Origin: Actinorhabdospora filicis
Lineage (GTDB): Bacteria > Actinomycetota > Actinomycetes > Mycobacteriales > Micromonosporaceae
NCBI RefSeq assembly: GCF_030269765.1
Contig: NZ_BSTX01000003.1
Location: 124,001 to 188,000 of the forward strand
DNA length: 64,000 nucleotides
Reading direction: 5' to 3'
In this document: one piece after another, positions 8,350-17,267 of the stretch
Numbering within the stretch: the first letter of the stretch is position 1
Layout of the letters: each line of letters starts with the position of its first letter
Made by a program: the position numbers and the translations under genes
The notes under the pieces: model-generated
Told to the model about the DNA's origin: nothing
The model's database searches: none
What the model saw: the letters and a program-made list of their open reading frames with translations, nothing else

Positions 8350-11300
8350 TTACTTATCGCCCGTCCAGGTTACTAACGCGCCGGTCAGCGCGAGCTGTTC
8401 GGCCTGAGCCGAGATGGCCCCGATCATGTTCCCGTCGATCTGGGCCGGCAGCCCCAGCGACTCCATCGGGCACAGGACCCACAGCGCGTGCGGGTTGGCT
8501 TCCGCCTCCCGCGCCGCCGCGATCAGCCGCCCGAGGAGCCGCTGCCCACCCGGGTACCGCCCCAGCGGTGTCGCGTTGTGGAGCAGCACCACTCCCGGGA
8601 TCTCGGTGAACTCCGCCTCCAGCCGGGGCCACACCTGCTCCAGCAGGCTCATGAACCCCGACTGCGCCCGGGGGCTCGCGTCTGGCGAGTCCGCTTTAAG
8701 CACCGCCTCCCAGGACGGCTTCCCGCCGCGCTCGTCCACGATCTGCTTCAGCGTCGCCAGGAACCGCTCGCTCACGTCCACCGCTCGTACCTGGGGCAAT
8801 CCGGCCAGCTCCGCTGCGATGACCTGCGCCTGCTTGACCGGCACCTTGATCGCCAGGAGGCCGCCGTCACGCGTCTTTACCGCCAGGAGCGCCCGTGCCT
8901 CCTGCTGTGGAGTCTGTGCGTCGGCGGTCCGGCTGTGGCGGGCGCTGAGGGAGCGGGTGAGCGGTGCCGCCTTCAGCGACAGGTACTCCACGCCGTCCCG
9001 GCGTCCGATCTCCGTGTCGTAGCCGTCGGCTTCGAGGAGTCCGGCCAGCGTTGTCCCATCCGCGGGGAACCCGCGCAGCTCCGGTAGCCGCGAGTAGACC
9101 CGCTCGACCAGCTTCGGCACGGCTGTGGCCCGCTCGGTGAGGTACACCCCGAGCTGAGCGACGCGGATCGCTCGCTCCGGTTCCAGGTCGACGGGGTACA
9201 GCTCCAGGCGCTGGGTCGCGGCGGCGTGCGGTGAGGCCCCCGCTGCGAGGCGCACCAGGTCGGTGTCGGGGAGGGCTGGCATGTTCTCCGGCCGCGGCAC
9301 GTCGAGGAGCGCCGCGAGGACTCGCGAGGGTGACGGCAGCAGCTCCGCCTCGGTGAGCTTGACCAGCTCGGACGCGCGTGCGCCGAGGGCCACGGCGTGA
9401 TCGAGCAGCTCGGTGTCGGACGGCTGGGCCGGATCCTCCGAGATGGTGGCGACGAGTACCGCACCGTCGGGGAGGCGGCGGAAGGCCAGGTGCTGCTTGG
9501 CGAGGGTCGAGTCCCACTCCAGCGCCGCGCGGACGCAGGCCATTGCGCTCACGCGTCGGGCTACCGCATCATCGAGGTCGCTGCCGCGCTCTTGGAGGAG
9601 GGCGACGCTCAGACCCCCGAGCTCCATGACGCGGCCGTGCGCGGTGAGGATCGTCGCGATCGTGTCCCGCAGCGCGGACATGCCCTTGACGCTCTTGTCC
9701 CAGTACAGGCGGGCCTTCTGCAGGGAGTCGATGAGGGCTTCCTCATCGATCCCGGTCGCCTGCGTGATCGCGCTGACCGTGGCCCAACCGGGCTCGGTGG
9801 CCGTCCGGTCCCCGTCGGGTAGACCGAGCAGCAGTCTTACCCGCCGGGTGTGGTCGAGATTGTGCCCGCCGGGGACGATCCGCCGGACCATCTCGTCGAT
9901 GCTCGGCGCCGCACCCTCGAGGTCAGCGACCGGAGTCGGTGCGGGTTCGGACGCCTTGAGCCGGTCGCGGATCTCGCGGGCACGCTGGTTGAGTGCGTTG
10001 CGGACGGGGAGGCCGGTGCCGCGTAGCTGGGCGATCTTGTTGGCCGGGATTTCGATGAGCTCACCGGCGGTGGACACGTTCAGGCGTTCGACCGCGAGTG
10101 AGACCGCACGGGCGGATAGCCCGACGTCGTAGATGGAGGTGTTGGCCGTGATGCCGTCGGGGAGTGGGCCGCCCTCGGAGTTGGTCGTTGGGTGCTCGCT
10201 CGGTACCGGCTCGTCGAGGGACTCGAAGACCTTAGCGAAGGCCGTGCGCATCTCGTCGTGGCTGAGGTATCGCTCGCTCGCCTCGCGGTGCAGGGCTTTG
10301 CGGAAGAACTTCTCCAGCCCTGCGGCCAGTGCGGGGTCGAAGGAGGACTTGGAGATCACCGGGATGACCACATCGGCCCTGAGGAGCTTCGGATCGATCG
10401 ATCCGTCACCCCAGGAAGGGAGCTCCCGAGTCGCCATCTCGTAGAGGGTCACCGCGACGGCGTAGCGTTCGGCGGCCCCGTCGTAGCGAAGCCGGTTGTG
10501 GGAGCCGAGGAACGGGTCGAGATAACCCTGCGTCCCCGCGAGCAGCTCGTTGTCGGAGACCCCGGCCAGGGAGAAGTCGAAGAGGACGAGTTGCCGTCCC
10601 TTTTTGCCCTTTCTGGGGAACTCGTGAATGCCGAGGTTGTCCGGTTTGATGTCGCGGTGGTAGACCTCTTCCTGCTCCAGGTAGCGCAGGGCCTCGAAGA
10701 GATCGTGCGACCAGTCCTGCAGCTCCTCGATGGTGAGGCGGCCCTCTTTGCGGAGGTAGTCGGCGAGGGTCTGCTTCCCGGCCCGGTCCAGGACCAGGAC
10801 TTTCCGCTTCCCGAGCGGGAGCGGCCCGGCGAGGTAGCGGACGATGTAGCCGGAGTGCAGGTCGCGTAGCTGGACGGCCTCGAGCTCCAGCCGTTCCGAC
10901 GCTCCGGTGGCCAGGGCGACCTTGAGTACGACCTCTTTGCCTTCGGAGTCTTTGGCGAGCAGGGCGCGGGCGGTCGCGCCGGTGCCGAGGACCTGGACGA
11001 TCTCGTATTCGCCGAGCCGGTCCTTGCCGCGTGCGTCGAGGGCGTCGAGTTCGTCCACGGTCGGTGCGCGGAGGTCGTCCTCGATGATCGCGAGGATGTC
11101 GGAGAAGTCCTTGACGCTCTCGTAGCGTTCGCTCGGGGCCGACCGTGTGGCGCCTCGGATGAGGTCGTCCAGGTCGAAGGAGATGTCGTCGGAGACGGCC
11201 GAAGGCACGAGTGCCTCATCCCGGCTCAGGACCTCGCCGAGATCCCGCCCGTTGAGTGCGGGGGGCCTGCCGGTGAGCAAGAGGAACCCGATGGCTCCGA

Positions 11301-12570
11301 GTCCGAAGACGTCCAGTGGGGTGGGGTCGCCGGAGAGGTGCCTGAGGTCGGGTGCGAGGTAGGGGCCGGCGGTCAGCTCGATGTGTCTCGCCAGTGAAGG
11401 GAGAGGCCCGGCACCGCTCAGTGTGGAGAATGTCGCCTCGGCCTGGGCGGCGGTCTGCCAGTCGGCGATGCGCAGCGTCGGCACCTCGCCCGGCTTGCTC
11501 GCGTCCACCCAGACGCTGCGGGCGGCCAGCGCACGGTGGAACAGGTGCTGCCGGTGGGCGTGCCCGAGGGCGTCGGTGAGCTGCCGCAGCATCGCCACGC
11601 GCGTGTACATGTCCAGGTCCGCGCCTTGCTGGGCCATGTACTGGTCGAGTCGCTGCCAGTCCTTGCCGTGCCGGAAGATGACGGCCGTGCCCAGGTCGGA
11701 GGTGTTGCTGATCGCCTCGGCCTGGACGATGCCATCGTGCTGGATGCCGAGGAGGCTGCGGTACTCCCGATTGGCGGCGCGCTCGGCGGACTGGCGGTCG
11801 GCGTCGGTGACGGAGCCGTCCGCGGTCAAACCGGTCACGTAGATGCGGATCCGGCGGGGAGCGTCGCCGGCGAGGGCGGTGTTCTCGCCGAGGTAGTCGC
11901 TCCAGGTGGGGCCGTCGTCGAGGAGTTCGCCGAGCCGGTAGGAGTTGACCTTCTGCTCGGTGTTGATGGGCATCACGCCCATCGTCTCCAGGAGCCGGTG
12001 GAAGTTCCTGGCGAACCCGGGGGTGAGCCGGTTGTGGGTGTAGCCGGGCTGCCCGTTGAGTGCGGTCCAGATGCCGCCCAGCTTGGTCTGGGCGGTCTTG
12101 CCTTCGCGTCCGTACAGGTGTTCGCGCTGGATCTGGTCGAAGTTGCACACCAGGTCGGCGGCGGACAGGAAGGTGACGGCGTTGACGAAGGGCACCTCGC
12201 CGACCGGGATGCCGATGCGCTGCGCGGCCCAATGAAGGCGGCTCTTGAGCTCCTTGGCCTTCTGGTCGGTCAGGTGGTACGGGTTGACGAAGGATCTCCC
12301 GTAGCCGCTGAAGGACCACATCGCGCCTTGGTTGGTGGCGGTGCCCGAGTGGCTCTTGATCTCCACGAGAGTCAGCCCGGCGGGCGTGCCGATGAGCAGG
12401 TCGCATTCGCGGGCGTGGCCGGAGGTGCCGGTGAAGGTGAAGCACTGACGGGCGACATAGGGCGCCCGGTCGGGGAAGAAGCTCCTGATGTGGTCGAGCG
12501 CTTCCTGCTCCCAGGCGAACTGAGACTTGTCTCCCTGCCAGCGAGGGTTCGTCACCTGTGACCTGTCCAT
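8350..12570 (-). CDS. pglW: BREX-2 serine/threonine kinase PglW with NERD domain
   Basis: This 1406-residue protein has three recognisable parts. Residues about 20-115 form a NERD-type nuclease-related domain (ECDLLIGTPAGLTLVEIKS). Residues about 245-500 look like a degenerate kinase fold: the expected catalytic-loop HRD is HRALAARS, without the Asp. Residues about 517-790 form a second kinase that looks active, with a glycine loop LGTGATARALL, lysine in VVLKVAL, HRDIKPDN near residue 640, and DFS in place of DFG. The remaining 600 residues are mainly helical and unassigned. PglW is the signalling kinase of the Pgl system. The ATG at 12570 has only a weak AAAGAA upstream. It is the promoter-proximal gene of the operon. 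Confidence 0.92.
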   Translation of the reverse strand: MDRSQVTNPRWQGDKSQFAWEQEALDHIRSFFPDRAPYVARQCFTFTGTSGHARECDLLIGTPAGLTLVEIKSHSGTATNQGAMWSFSGYGRSFVNPYHLTDQKAKELKSRLHWAAQRIGIPVGEVPFVNAVTFLSAADLVCNFDQIQREHLYGREGKTAQTKLGGIWTALNGQPGYTHNRLTPGFARNFHRLLETMGVMPINTEQKVNSYRLGELLDDGPTWSDYLGENTALAGDAPRRIRIYVTGLTADGSVTDADRQSAERAANREYRSLLGIQHDGIVQAEAISNTSDLGTAVIFRHGKDWQRLDQYMAQQGADLDMYTRVAMLRQLTDALGHAHRQHLFHRALAARSVWVDASKPGEVPTLRIADWQTAAQAEATFSTLSGAGPLPSLARHIELTAGPYLAPDLRHLSGDPTPLDVFGLGAIGFLLLTGRPPALNGRDLGEVLSRDEALVPSAVSDDISFDLDDLIRGATRSAPSERYESVKDFSDILAIIEDDLRAPTVDELDALDARGKDRLGEYEIVQVLGTGATARALLAKDSEGKEVVLKVALATGASERLELEAVQLRDLHSGYIVRYLAGPLPLGKRKVLVLDRAGKQTLADYLRKEGRLTIEELQDWSHDLFEALRYLEQEEVYHRDIKPDNLGIHEFPRKGKKGRQLVLFDFSLAGVSDNELLAGTQGYLDPFLGSHNRLRYDGAAERYAVAVTLYEMATRELPSWGDGSIDPKLLRADVVIPVISKSSFDPALAAGLEKFFRKALHREASERYLSHDEMRTAFAKVFESLDEPVPSEHPTTNSEGGPLPDGITANTSIYDVGLSARAVSLAVERLNVSTAGELIEIPANKIAQLRGTGLPVRNALNQRAREIRDRLKASEPAPTPVADLEGAAPSIDEMVRRIVPGGHNLDHTRRVRLLLGLPDGDRTATEPGWATVSAITQATGIDEEALIDSLQKARLYWDKSVKGMSALRDTIATILTAHGRVMELGGLSVALLQERGSDLDDAVARRVSAMACVRAALEWDSTLAKQHLAFRRLPDGAVLVATISEDPAQPSDTELLDHAVALGARASELVKLTEAELLPSPSRVLAALLDVPRPENMPALPDTDLVRLAAGASPHAAATQRLELYPVDLEPERAIRVAQLGVYLTERATAVPKLVERVYSRLPELRGFPADGTTLAGLLEADGYDTEIGRRDGVEYLSLKAAPLTRSLSARHSRTADAQTPQQEARALLAVKTRDGGLLAIKVPVKQAQVIAAELAGLPQVRAVDVSERFLATLKQIVDERGGKPSWEAVLKADSPDASPRAQSGFMSLLEQVWPRLEAEFTEIPGVVLLHNATPLGRYPGGQRLLGRLIAAAREAEANPHALWVLCPMESLGLPAQIDGNMIGAISAQAEQLALTGALVTWTGDK

Positions 12571-12758
12571 TTCTTTCGAGCACTTTCAGTGGGCACTGCT
12601 ACCGAGCATGTGGGCGATCCTCCTACTCTGCCACAGGTGGTGTGGATCACCGGGGGAGCTTCGTGGGGAGCGTCATCCTGGTTGATCACCAGGTGGCCCG
12701 TTTCGCCCGGGTTGCCGAGGCGGGCGGGAAGGGAAATGACCACCAAATGAAAAGACCC

Positions 12759-12786
12759 GCTGTCCACAGGGTCATCGGTGGACAGC
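12759..12786. promoter_or_regulatory. Perfect 9-bp inverted repeat between pglW and the helicase gene
   Basis: GCTGTCCAC (12759-12767) and GTGGACAGC (12778-12786) are exact reverse complements separated by 10 nt. The element sits about 190 bp upstream of pglW and 52 bp upstream of the divergent helicase start, directly before a candidate -35. A dimeric repressor operator is the simplest reading. It lacks a T-tract, so it is not a terminator. Confidence 0.5.
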
Positions 12787-12789
12787 ATC

Positions 12790-12818
12790 TTCACTTCGTC
12801 CCACCCCGCCACTACCGT
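12790..12818 (+). promoter_or_regulatory. Candidate promoter of the helicase-PLD gene
   Basis: TTCACT (12790-12795) and TACCGT (12813-12818) are 17 bp apart, giving a leader of roughly 13 nt before the ATG at 12838. The -35 is 4 bp downstream of the 12759-12786 inverted repeat, so a bound regulator could block it. The match to the housekeeping consensus is moderate. Confidence 0.4.
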
Positions 12819-12837
12819 GGACCGGTCGAAGGGGGCG

Positions 12838-15800
12838 ATGGTGGGGCGTTCGGAATGGTTCGATGGGTTGATCGCGGCCCTGGACCGGCTGATCCTCAAG
12901 CTGAAGAACACCGGAAAGCGCGAGTTCGCACGGGTCGGCAAGGTCGCCCCGGATCCCGGCCGGGGCCCGGGATGGTTCCGGTTCGAGGGCGTGGGCGCGA
13001 AAGTCAAGCTGGAACGGCTGACCGACGCCGTCCTCGCACCCAACGAGGGCCCGCAGGAGCGTCAGTACGCGGTCATCGAATCGCTCCTGGACGACGGGGC
13101 ACTGCTGGTGAAGGCCAGTGCGACGGCGAGTGGAGCACTCCTGCTGTGGGCACCGGCCTATGACAAGCGCGAGCAGACGAAACTGCTGCGCGAAGGCCTT
13201 GATGCCCTCCCGCAGGGGTCTCTCGCCGACCGCTTCGCCGAACGGCACCTCGATCCCTTAACGGGCTCCCCGGCACCCGACGCCCGGTTCAACCCCGCCC
13301 AGCTGCTCGCGCTGCGCGCGTGCGTTTCGCCTGGTCTACAGCTCGTGTGGGGCCCGCCCGGTACCGGCAAGACGCACGTCATCGCCGAAGCGCTCGCCCA
13401 GATCATCGCGATGGGCCGCAGTGTGCTCCTGGTGTCGACGACGAACATCGCGGTGGACAACGCCGTGGAGAAGGTCGCCGGATACCTCAATCCCGATCCG
13501 GGCGTGATCGTGCGGGTAGGCACTCCCTCGGTCCGTGAGGTCGCCACCGACCCTCGGGTGGCGCTGCCGCTGCTCATCCAGGCACGGCAGGCCGCGTTGC
13601 AACGGCAGATCGAGGACGTCCTGGAGCGCATCGACCGCCTGCGGGACGATCCCCGGCCGGGCCGTTACGACGAGGTCGAGCGTCGCATCGCCTCCTTCGA
13701 CCTCGGCGCCTACGACGAAGCGTGCCGGCGAGCCGAGCGCGAACACCGTCACGGTGAGCTGCAGCAGCGAGTGCTCGACCTGGAACGAGAACAGGTGAAC
13801 ACGACGCGCCGGCTGGAGGAACTCCCCAAGGAAATGGCGCTCGCCGAGCTCGTCCGGTGCCACGCGGTGGAGCGAGAGGCCGAGGCCGAGATCACCGCTA
13901 CCGGTCAGACCCTCGACGGACTGCGGTCGCTGGACTGGTGGACGCGCTTCAAGCAACGCAAGCTCATCAAAGCCGCGAAGCGCCAGCATGGTCGCGCCCG
14001 GCTGGAGCACGCCGAGGCTGTCACCACCCGCCGCGACCAGACCGACCGGCTGTCAGAGCTGGGGGTGGCGGCTCCCGAGCAGATGACGGTGCCTTCCGCG
14101 GCTGAGGCGAGGAAACTGTCACTGGCCTTGTTCGGGGAACACGACAGGCTGCCTGAGCGGCTCACCAAGATTGGCTTGCAGGTCAGCGCCGCCAAGTACC
14201 GCGCGGTTCAGGAGCTCCACTCCGGACCGCTCCCGACCACCGACGATGAGGCGCTGCTCGCCCGCGCGGAGCGGGAAGGGCTGGCAGGGATGCGTTCGGG
14301 CCTCCCCGCCCTTCAGACGGCCGCGGACACCGCCCGGGTGGAATTGCGGGCCGCCGAACGCGAGTACGAGCAGCTCCAGGAGCGGATGGCGAAGGAGCGC
14401 GCGGACCTCGCCAAAGGGATCATCCAGGAGGCCAAGGTGGTCGCGACCACCCTGGCGACCTCGGTTCTCAATGCGGCTGTCCGCACGCGCGAATACGACT
14501 ACGTGGTCGTTGATGAGGCCGCCTTCTGCCGGCTGCCCGAGGTCGTGCACGCCGTCGGCAAGGCCCGGATCGGCGCCGTCCTGGTCGGGGACTTCCTGCA
14601 GAATCGGCCGATCCTGGACCCGGAGGAGGAGAAGGACGACACGATCAAGCCGTACTTCGATGACGAGTGCTTCGCGCACTTCCAGATCAGGTCTCACGCC
14701 GAGGCGGAGGCGGATCCGGGCTGTGTAGTCCTCACCGAGCAGCACCGCTTCGGCAGGCAGATCAATGACCTCGTGAACCGCGCGGTGTACGAGGGAGCCC
14801 TGCGCGCTCTCCGTGAGGAGGGCGGCGAGGTGGTCTTCATCGACGTCGACGGTCTCGGCAGTGACCTCGTCCAGATCCACCGCAGCGGTGTGCACAAGGG
14901 ACACTGGTCCATCGGAGGGCTGCTCACCACCGCCCTCGCTGAGCAGCACATGCAGCAGCAGGGCGAGAGCTTCGGCGTGATCGTGCCGTACAAGGACCAG
15001 GAGGAGGCGACCAGGCGCTTCCTGGAGGCCGAGCGCTCGCCCGTCCGCTCGCGGATCGACATCGGTACCGCGCACGCTGCACAGGGGCGTGAGTTCGACG
15101 TGGTCCTGTTCGACCTGGTGGAGGACGGGAAGGGGCGGCTGCCGCAGGCCGCCCGATCCGGACGCGACTACGACGTCGACGGGCTGCGGTTGTTCAACGT
15201 GGCCGTCACGCGGGCGCGGAAGCGCGTGTACGTGGCCGGTCTGCTGCCGGTCGTCCAGCGCGCCACGACCGGGCCCCTCCGGGTGCTTCGCGAGATGATC
15301 GAGGCGGGGGAGATCGGCGTCGTCAAGGCCGCGGGAGTCCTCGGGTACGACGAGGTGGATCCGCCACCGCCGGACACTCCGGAGAGCGATGTCTGGGAGG
15401 CGCTGAAGCCCTATGTGCGGATCGTCGGCCAGTACGACCAGGTGACGGTGATGGACGCGGTCGGGCACGCGTTGCGGCAGGCGGAGACGAGTGTCTGGGT
15501 GTGGAGTCCGTGGGTCGGCAAGTACCAGGAGGTCCAAGACCTGCTGGTGGAGACCGCGGATCGGGGAGTGCGGGTGACGGTGTTCTGCCTGGCGCACAGG
15601 GAGATCAATGAGAAGCTGCGCCCTGTGCTCGACGCGTTCATCGCGAGGTTTCCCGGGACCGTCCGGCACATTCAGAACATGCACCAGAAGCTGGTGCTGG
15701 TGGACGGGCTGTGGACGTTCCAGGGCAGCATGAACCTTCTGTCGGCGGCGGAGAAGGAGCCCTACCGGCGCAAGGAGACGATGCTGGAGATCCGAAGCGC

Positions 15801-16026
15801 CGCCCTCGTCGCCGAGACTCTGCGGATGGAGCGGGCCGAGGAGGTTGCGGCCGCGGGAATGTCGTGTCCGAAGTGTGCGGTGGCGTTGAATACGGCCGAC
15901 ATTCGCACCAAGAAGGGGCAGCGTGAGTGGTCGTGGGTCTGCACGGTGAAGGGCTGCCGGGGAGTGCGGCCGTTCGCAGGTGACAAGGTCCCGCATCAGC
16001 GCTCGCGCTGGCCAGGACGGGACTGA
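12838..16026 (+). CDS. SF1 helicase with PLD-type nuclease motif and zinc ribbon
   Basis: This 1062-residue protein carries a superfamily 1 (AAA_11/AAA_12, UPF1-like) motor. Walker A GPPGTGKT is near residue 172, the DEAA Walker B near 558, GTAHAAQGREFD (motif V) near 740, and VTRARKRVYVAG (motif VI) near 789. Between Walker A and B is a long, charged, coiled-coil-like insertion (about 250-520). The C-terminus has a single HxKx4D motif (HQKLVLVD near 949, then GSMNLLS), as in PLD-superfamily nucleases, and ends in a zinc ribbon (CPKC, then CTVKGC). The ATG at 12838 was chosen for the GAAGGGGG just before it; an in-frame GTG at 12778 lies inside the inverted repeat and has no ribosome site. 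It is divergent from pglW. Role in nucleic-acid defence is inferred. It is not the Lhr-like BrxHI helicase. Confidence 0.8.
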   Translation: MVGRSEWFDGLIAALDRLILKLKNTGKREFARVGKVAPDPGRGPGWFRFEGVGAKVKLERLTDAVLAPNEGPQERQYAVIESLLDDGALLVKASATASGALLLWAPAYDKREQTKLLREGLDALPQGSLADRFAERHLDPLTGSPAPDARFNPAQLLALRACVSPGLQLVWGPPGTGKTHVIAEALAQIIAMGRSVLLVSTTNIAVDNAVEKVAGYLNPDPGVIVRVGTPSVREVATDPRVALPLLIQARQAALQRQIEDVLERIDRLRDDPRPGRYDEVERRIASFDLGAYDEACRRAEREHRHGELQQRVLDLEREQVNTTRRLEELPKEMALAELVRCHAVEREAEAEITATGQTLDGLRSLDWWTRFKQRKLIKAAKRQHGRARLEHAEAVTTRRDQTDRLSELGVAAPEQMTVPSAAEARKLSLALFGEHDRLPERLTKIGLQVSAAKYRAVQELHSGPLPTTDDEALLARAEREGLAGMRSGLPALQTAADTARVELRAAEREYEQLQERMAKERADLAKGIIQEAKVVATTLATSVLNAAVRTREYDYVVVDEAAFCRLPEVVHAVGKARIGAVLVGDFLQNRPILDPEEEKDDTIKPYFDDECFAHFQIRSHAEAEADPGCVVLTEQHRFGRQINDLVNRAVYEGALRALREEGGEVVFIDVDGLGSDLVQIHRSGVHKGHWSIGGLLTTALAEQHMQQQGESFGVIVPYKDQEEATRRFLEAERSPVRSRIDIGTAHAAQGREFDVVLFDLVEDGKGRLPQAARSGRDYDVDGLRLFNVAVTRARKRVYVAGLLPVVQRATTGPLRVLREMIEAGEIGVVKAAGVLGYDEVDPPPPDTPESDVWEALKPYVRIVGQYDQVTVMDAVGHALRQAETSVWVWSPWVGKYQEVQDLLVETADRGVRVTVFCLAHREINEKLRPVLDAFIARFPGTVRHIQNMHQKLVLVDGLWTFQGSMNLLSAAEKEPYRRKETMLEIRSAALVAETLRMERAEEVAAAGMSCPKCAVALNTADIRTKKGQREWSWVCTVKGCRGVRPFAGDKVPHQRSRWPGRD

Positions 16027-16042
16027 GCAGGTTTCGCGTGAG

Positions 16043-16077
16043 CGGCCTCCCTCACCGGGTCTGCGGTGGGGGAGGCC
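16043..16077. terminator. Hairpin terminator between convergent units
   Basis: CGGCCTCCCTCACCG (from 16043) pairs with CGGTGGGGGAGGCCG (to 16077) with a short loop, followed on the plus strand by TCGGTTTTC. It lies 16 nt after the helicase stop and 8 nt before the end of the opposing micro-operon, so it can serve both. Confidence 0.7.
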
Positions 16078-16085
16078 GTCGGTTT

Positions 16086-16289
16086 TCAGCTCCAGCGGCC
16101 ACATCGGCGCCAGTCGGGGCGGACGAGGACCTGCACGCGGTGCTTGTTCCACATGCGGTGGCGGCCGGACTTGCGGGGATTGCAGAAGGCGATGAGGCGC
16201 AGGAGGACGTTCGTGGTGAAGGTCCAGGCGGGGGAGGCGGGGTTCTGCGGGTGGGTGGTGGTGAGGACGTAGGCGGAGATGGTGCTCAT
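16086..16289 (-). CDS. 67-residue basic protein, last gene of micro-operon
   Basis: The start codon overlaps the stop of the preceding gene as ATGA (16286-16289), so it is probably translated by coupling. The product is 67 residues, very basic at its C-terminus (KSGRHRMWNKHRVQVLVRPDWRR), with one Cys and an N-terminal stretch of Thr, Ser and Ala. I recognise no family. The four-gene overlap pattern is the main support that it is real. Confidence 0.6.
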   Translation of the reverse strand: MSTISAYVLTTTHPQNPASPAWTFTTNVLLRLIAFCNPRKSGRHRMWNKHRVQVLVRPDWRRCGRWS

Positions 16290-16786
16290 GGCTGCTGTTC
16301 CGCGGATCGGGCTGCCTGCTCGGCCTTGGCGGCGCGGGCGGTGAGGCGGGCGTGTTCGTCGCGGACGCGGCGTTCGGTGTGGACGGCGAAGCGGTCGCGT
16401 TCGGCGTCGAGGCGGCCGGAGCAGCGGGTGGGAGAGCGGGTTCCGCAGCGGGGGCAGCGTTCTTCGCCGAAGCGGGGCGTGTGGGTGGTGAGGCGCTGGT
16501 AGGTCTCCTTTTCGGCTTCGAGGAGTTCGGCGTCGGTGAGGGACTTGAGGTGGGCGCGGAGTTCGGTGTCGGCGGGGTCGAGGCCGGGCCAGAAGCCGGT
16601 GAGGACGCCGAAGAGGGCGTGTCCGAAGGGGAGCAGGAGGACGACGGCGGCGAGTCCGGCGAGGATGCCGAGTGCCCAGTGCGTCTCCCAGAAGTGGTAT
16701 CCGGCGTAGGTGGCGGCGGAGGCGGCCGGGCCGGCGACGACGGCGGAGTGGAAAGCGCCTCGGAGGTAGCTGATGACGGCGGACAT
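16286..16786 (-). CDS. 166-residue membrane protein with cytosolic Cys motif
   Basis: From the ATG at 16786, 2 nt after the upstream stop, the protein begins MSAVISYLRGAF. It has two hydrophobic segments (about residues 13-32 and 38-62), then a soluble tail. The tail holds a CPRCG motif with a further Cys (about residues 110-121) and a charged Ala/Arg/Glu-rich end that may form a coiled coil. The frame is open further upstream, but that part is Pro-rich and overlaps the previous gene. The membrane pair plus zinc-like Cys motif may indicate a membrane-tethered regulator or effector; this is inference. Confidence 0.65.
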   Translation of the reverse strand: MSAVISYLRGAFHSAVVAGPAASAATYAGYHFWETHWALGILAGLAAVVLLLPFGHALFGVLTGFWPGLDPADTELRAHLKSLTDAELLEAEKETYQRLTTHTPRFGEERCPRCGTRSPTRCSGRLDAERDRFAVHTERRVRDEHARLTARAAKAEQAARSAEQQP

Positions 16787-16788
16787 GG

Positions 16789-17016
16789 TCAGGCTCCCGT
16801 CCGGTTGCGGCGGAGGAGGTCGTCCCAGTGGAACCAGGACGGGCAGGGCCATGGGCGGTGGCAGAGGCGGCAGTCGCGGTGGCCGAGTCCGGCGGGGGTG
16901 TGGCGCCACCACCAGTGGAGCTGGATCGACCAGAGTTCGGGGTCGGCGGCGGTCGGGGGAGCGGACTGGGGTGGCGGGCGGAGGAGGTTGAAGGTGGGGT
17001 GGTCGGGGGTGTTCAT
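16789..17016 (-). CDS. 75-residue Trp/Cys-rich protein with CxxCx4PC motif
   Basis: The ATG at 17016 overlaps the upstream stop as ATGA. The protein starts MNTPDHPTFNLLRPPP, has a Pro-rich first third, then WSIQLHWWWRHTP and CRLCHRPWPCP near residues 49-59. The Cys pattern (CRxCx4PC) also appears in the gene just upstream and in a 61-residue protein at 47397, suggesting a shared small metal-binding fold. No annotated function is known to me. Confidence 0.6.
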   Translation of the reverse strand: MNTPDHPTFNLLRPPPQSAPPTAADPELWSIQLHWWWRHTPAGLGHRDCRLCHRPWPCPSWFHWDDLLRRNRTGA

Positions 17017-17246
17017 GAGCGGGTCCGCTGGCGGGGGACGGCGGAGGTCATCCACGTCCGGGGTTCACCCGCGGCCATCCGGGCTCTCACGATCGTCGGG
17101 CAGGGGTGAGAGTGGGAGCAGGTCCGGCAGATCAGGACCAGCCAGGGGAGGGGGAAGCCGAAGAGGTAGAGCACGCCGATACGGCGTTGCGGGATGTGAC
17201 CTGACCCGTGGTAGGAAGACAGGTACAGGCGAGTAACGCGATCCAT
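17013..17246 (-). CDS. 77-residue protein with hydrophobic segment and CxxCx4PC motif, first gene of micro-operon
   Basis: The ATG at 17246 has GAGGAG about 8 nt upstream. The protein begins MDRVTRLYLSSYHGSGHI, has a hydrophobic stretch (IGVLYLFGFPLPWLVLI, about residues 23-39) directly before CRTCSHSHPCPT, and ends basic. It opens a run of four genes joined by 2-nt gaps or 4-bp overlaps down to 16086. Its leader contains the large hairpin at 17268-17318. Function unknown. Confidence 0.65.
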   Translation of the reverse strand: MDRVTRLYLSSYHGSGHIPQRRIGVLYLFGFPLPWLVLICRTCSHSHPCPTIVRARMAAGEPRTWMTSAVPRQRTRS

Positions 17247-17267
17247 CGATCGCTCCTCTCTTGTCTG

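Noticed and set aside
14119..16152. Long minus-strand frame opposite the SF1-PLD helicase
   Set aside because: It is the mirror of conserved helicase motifs, is rich in His, Arg and Asp from codon reversal, and has no ribosome site or family.
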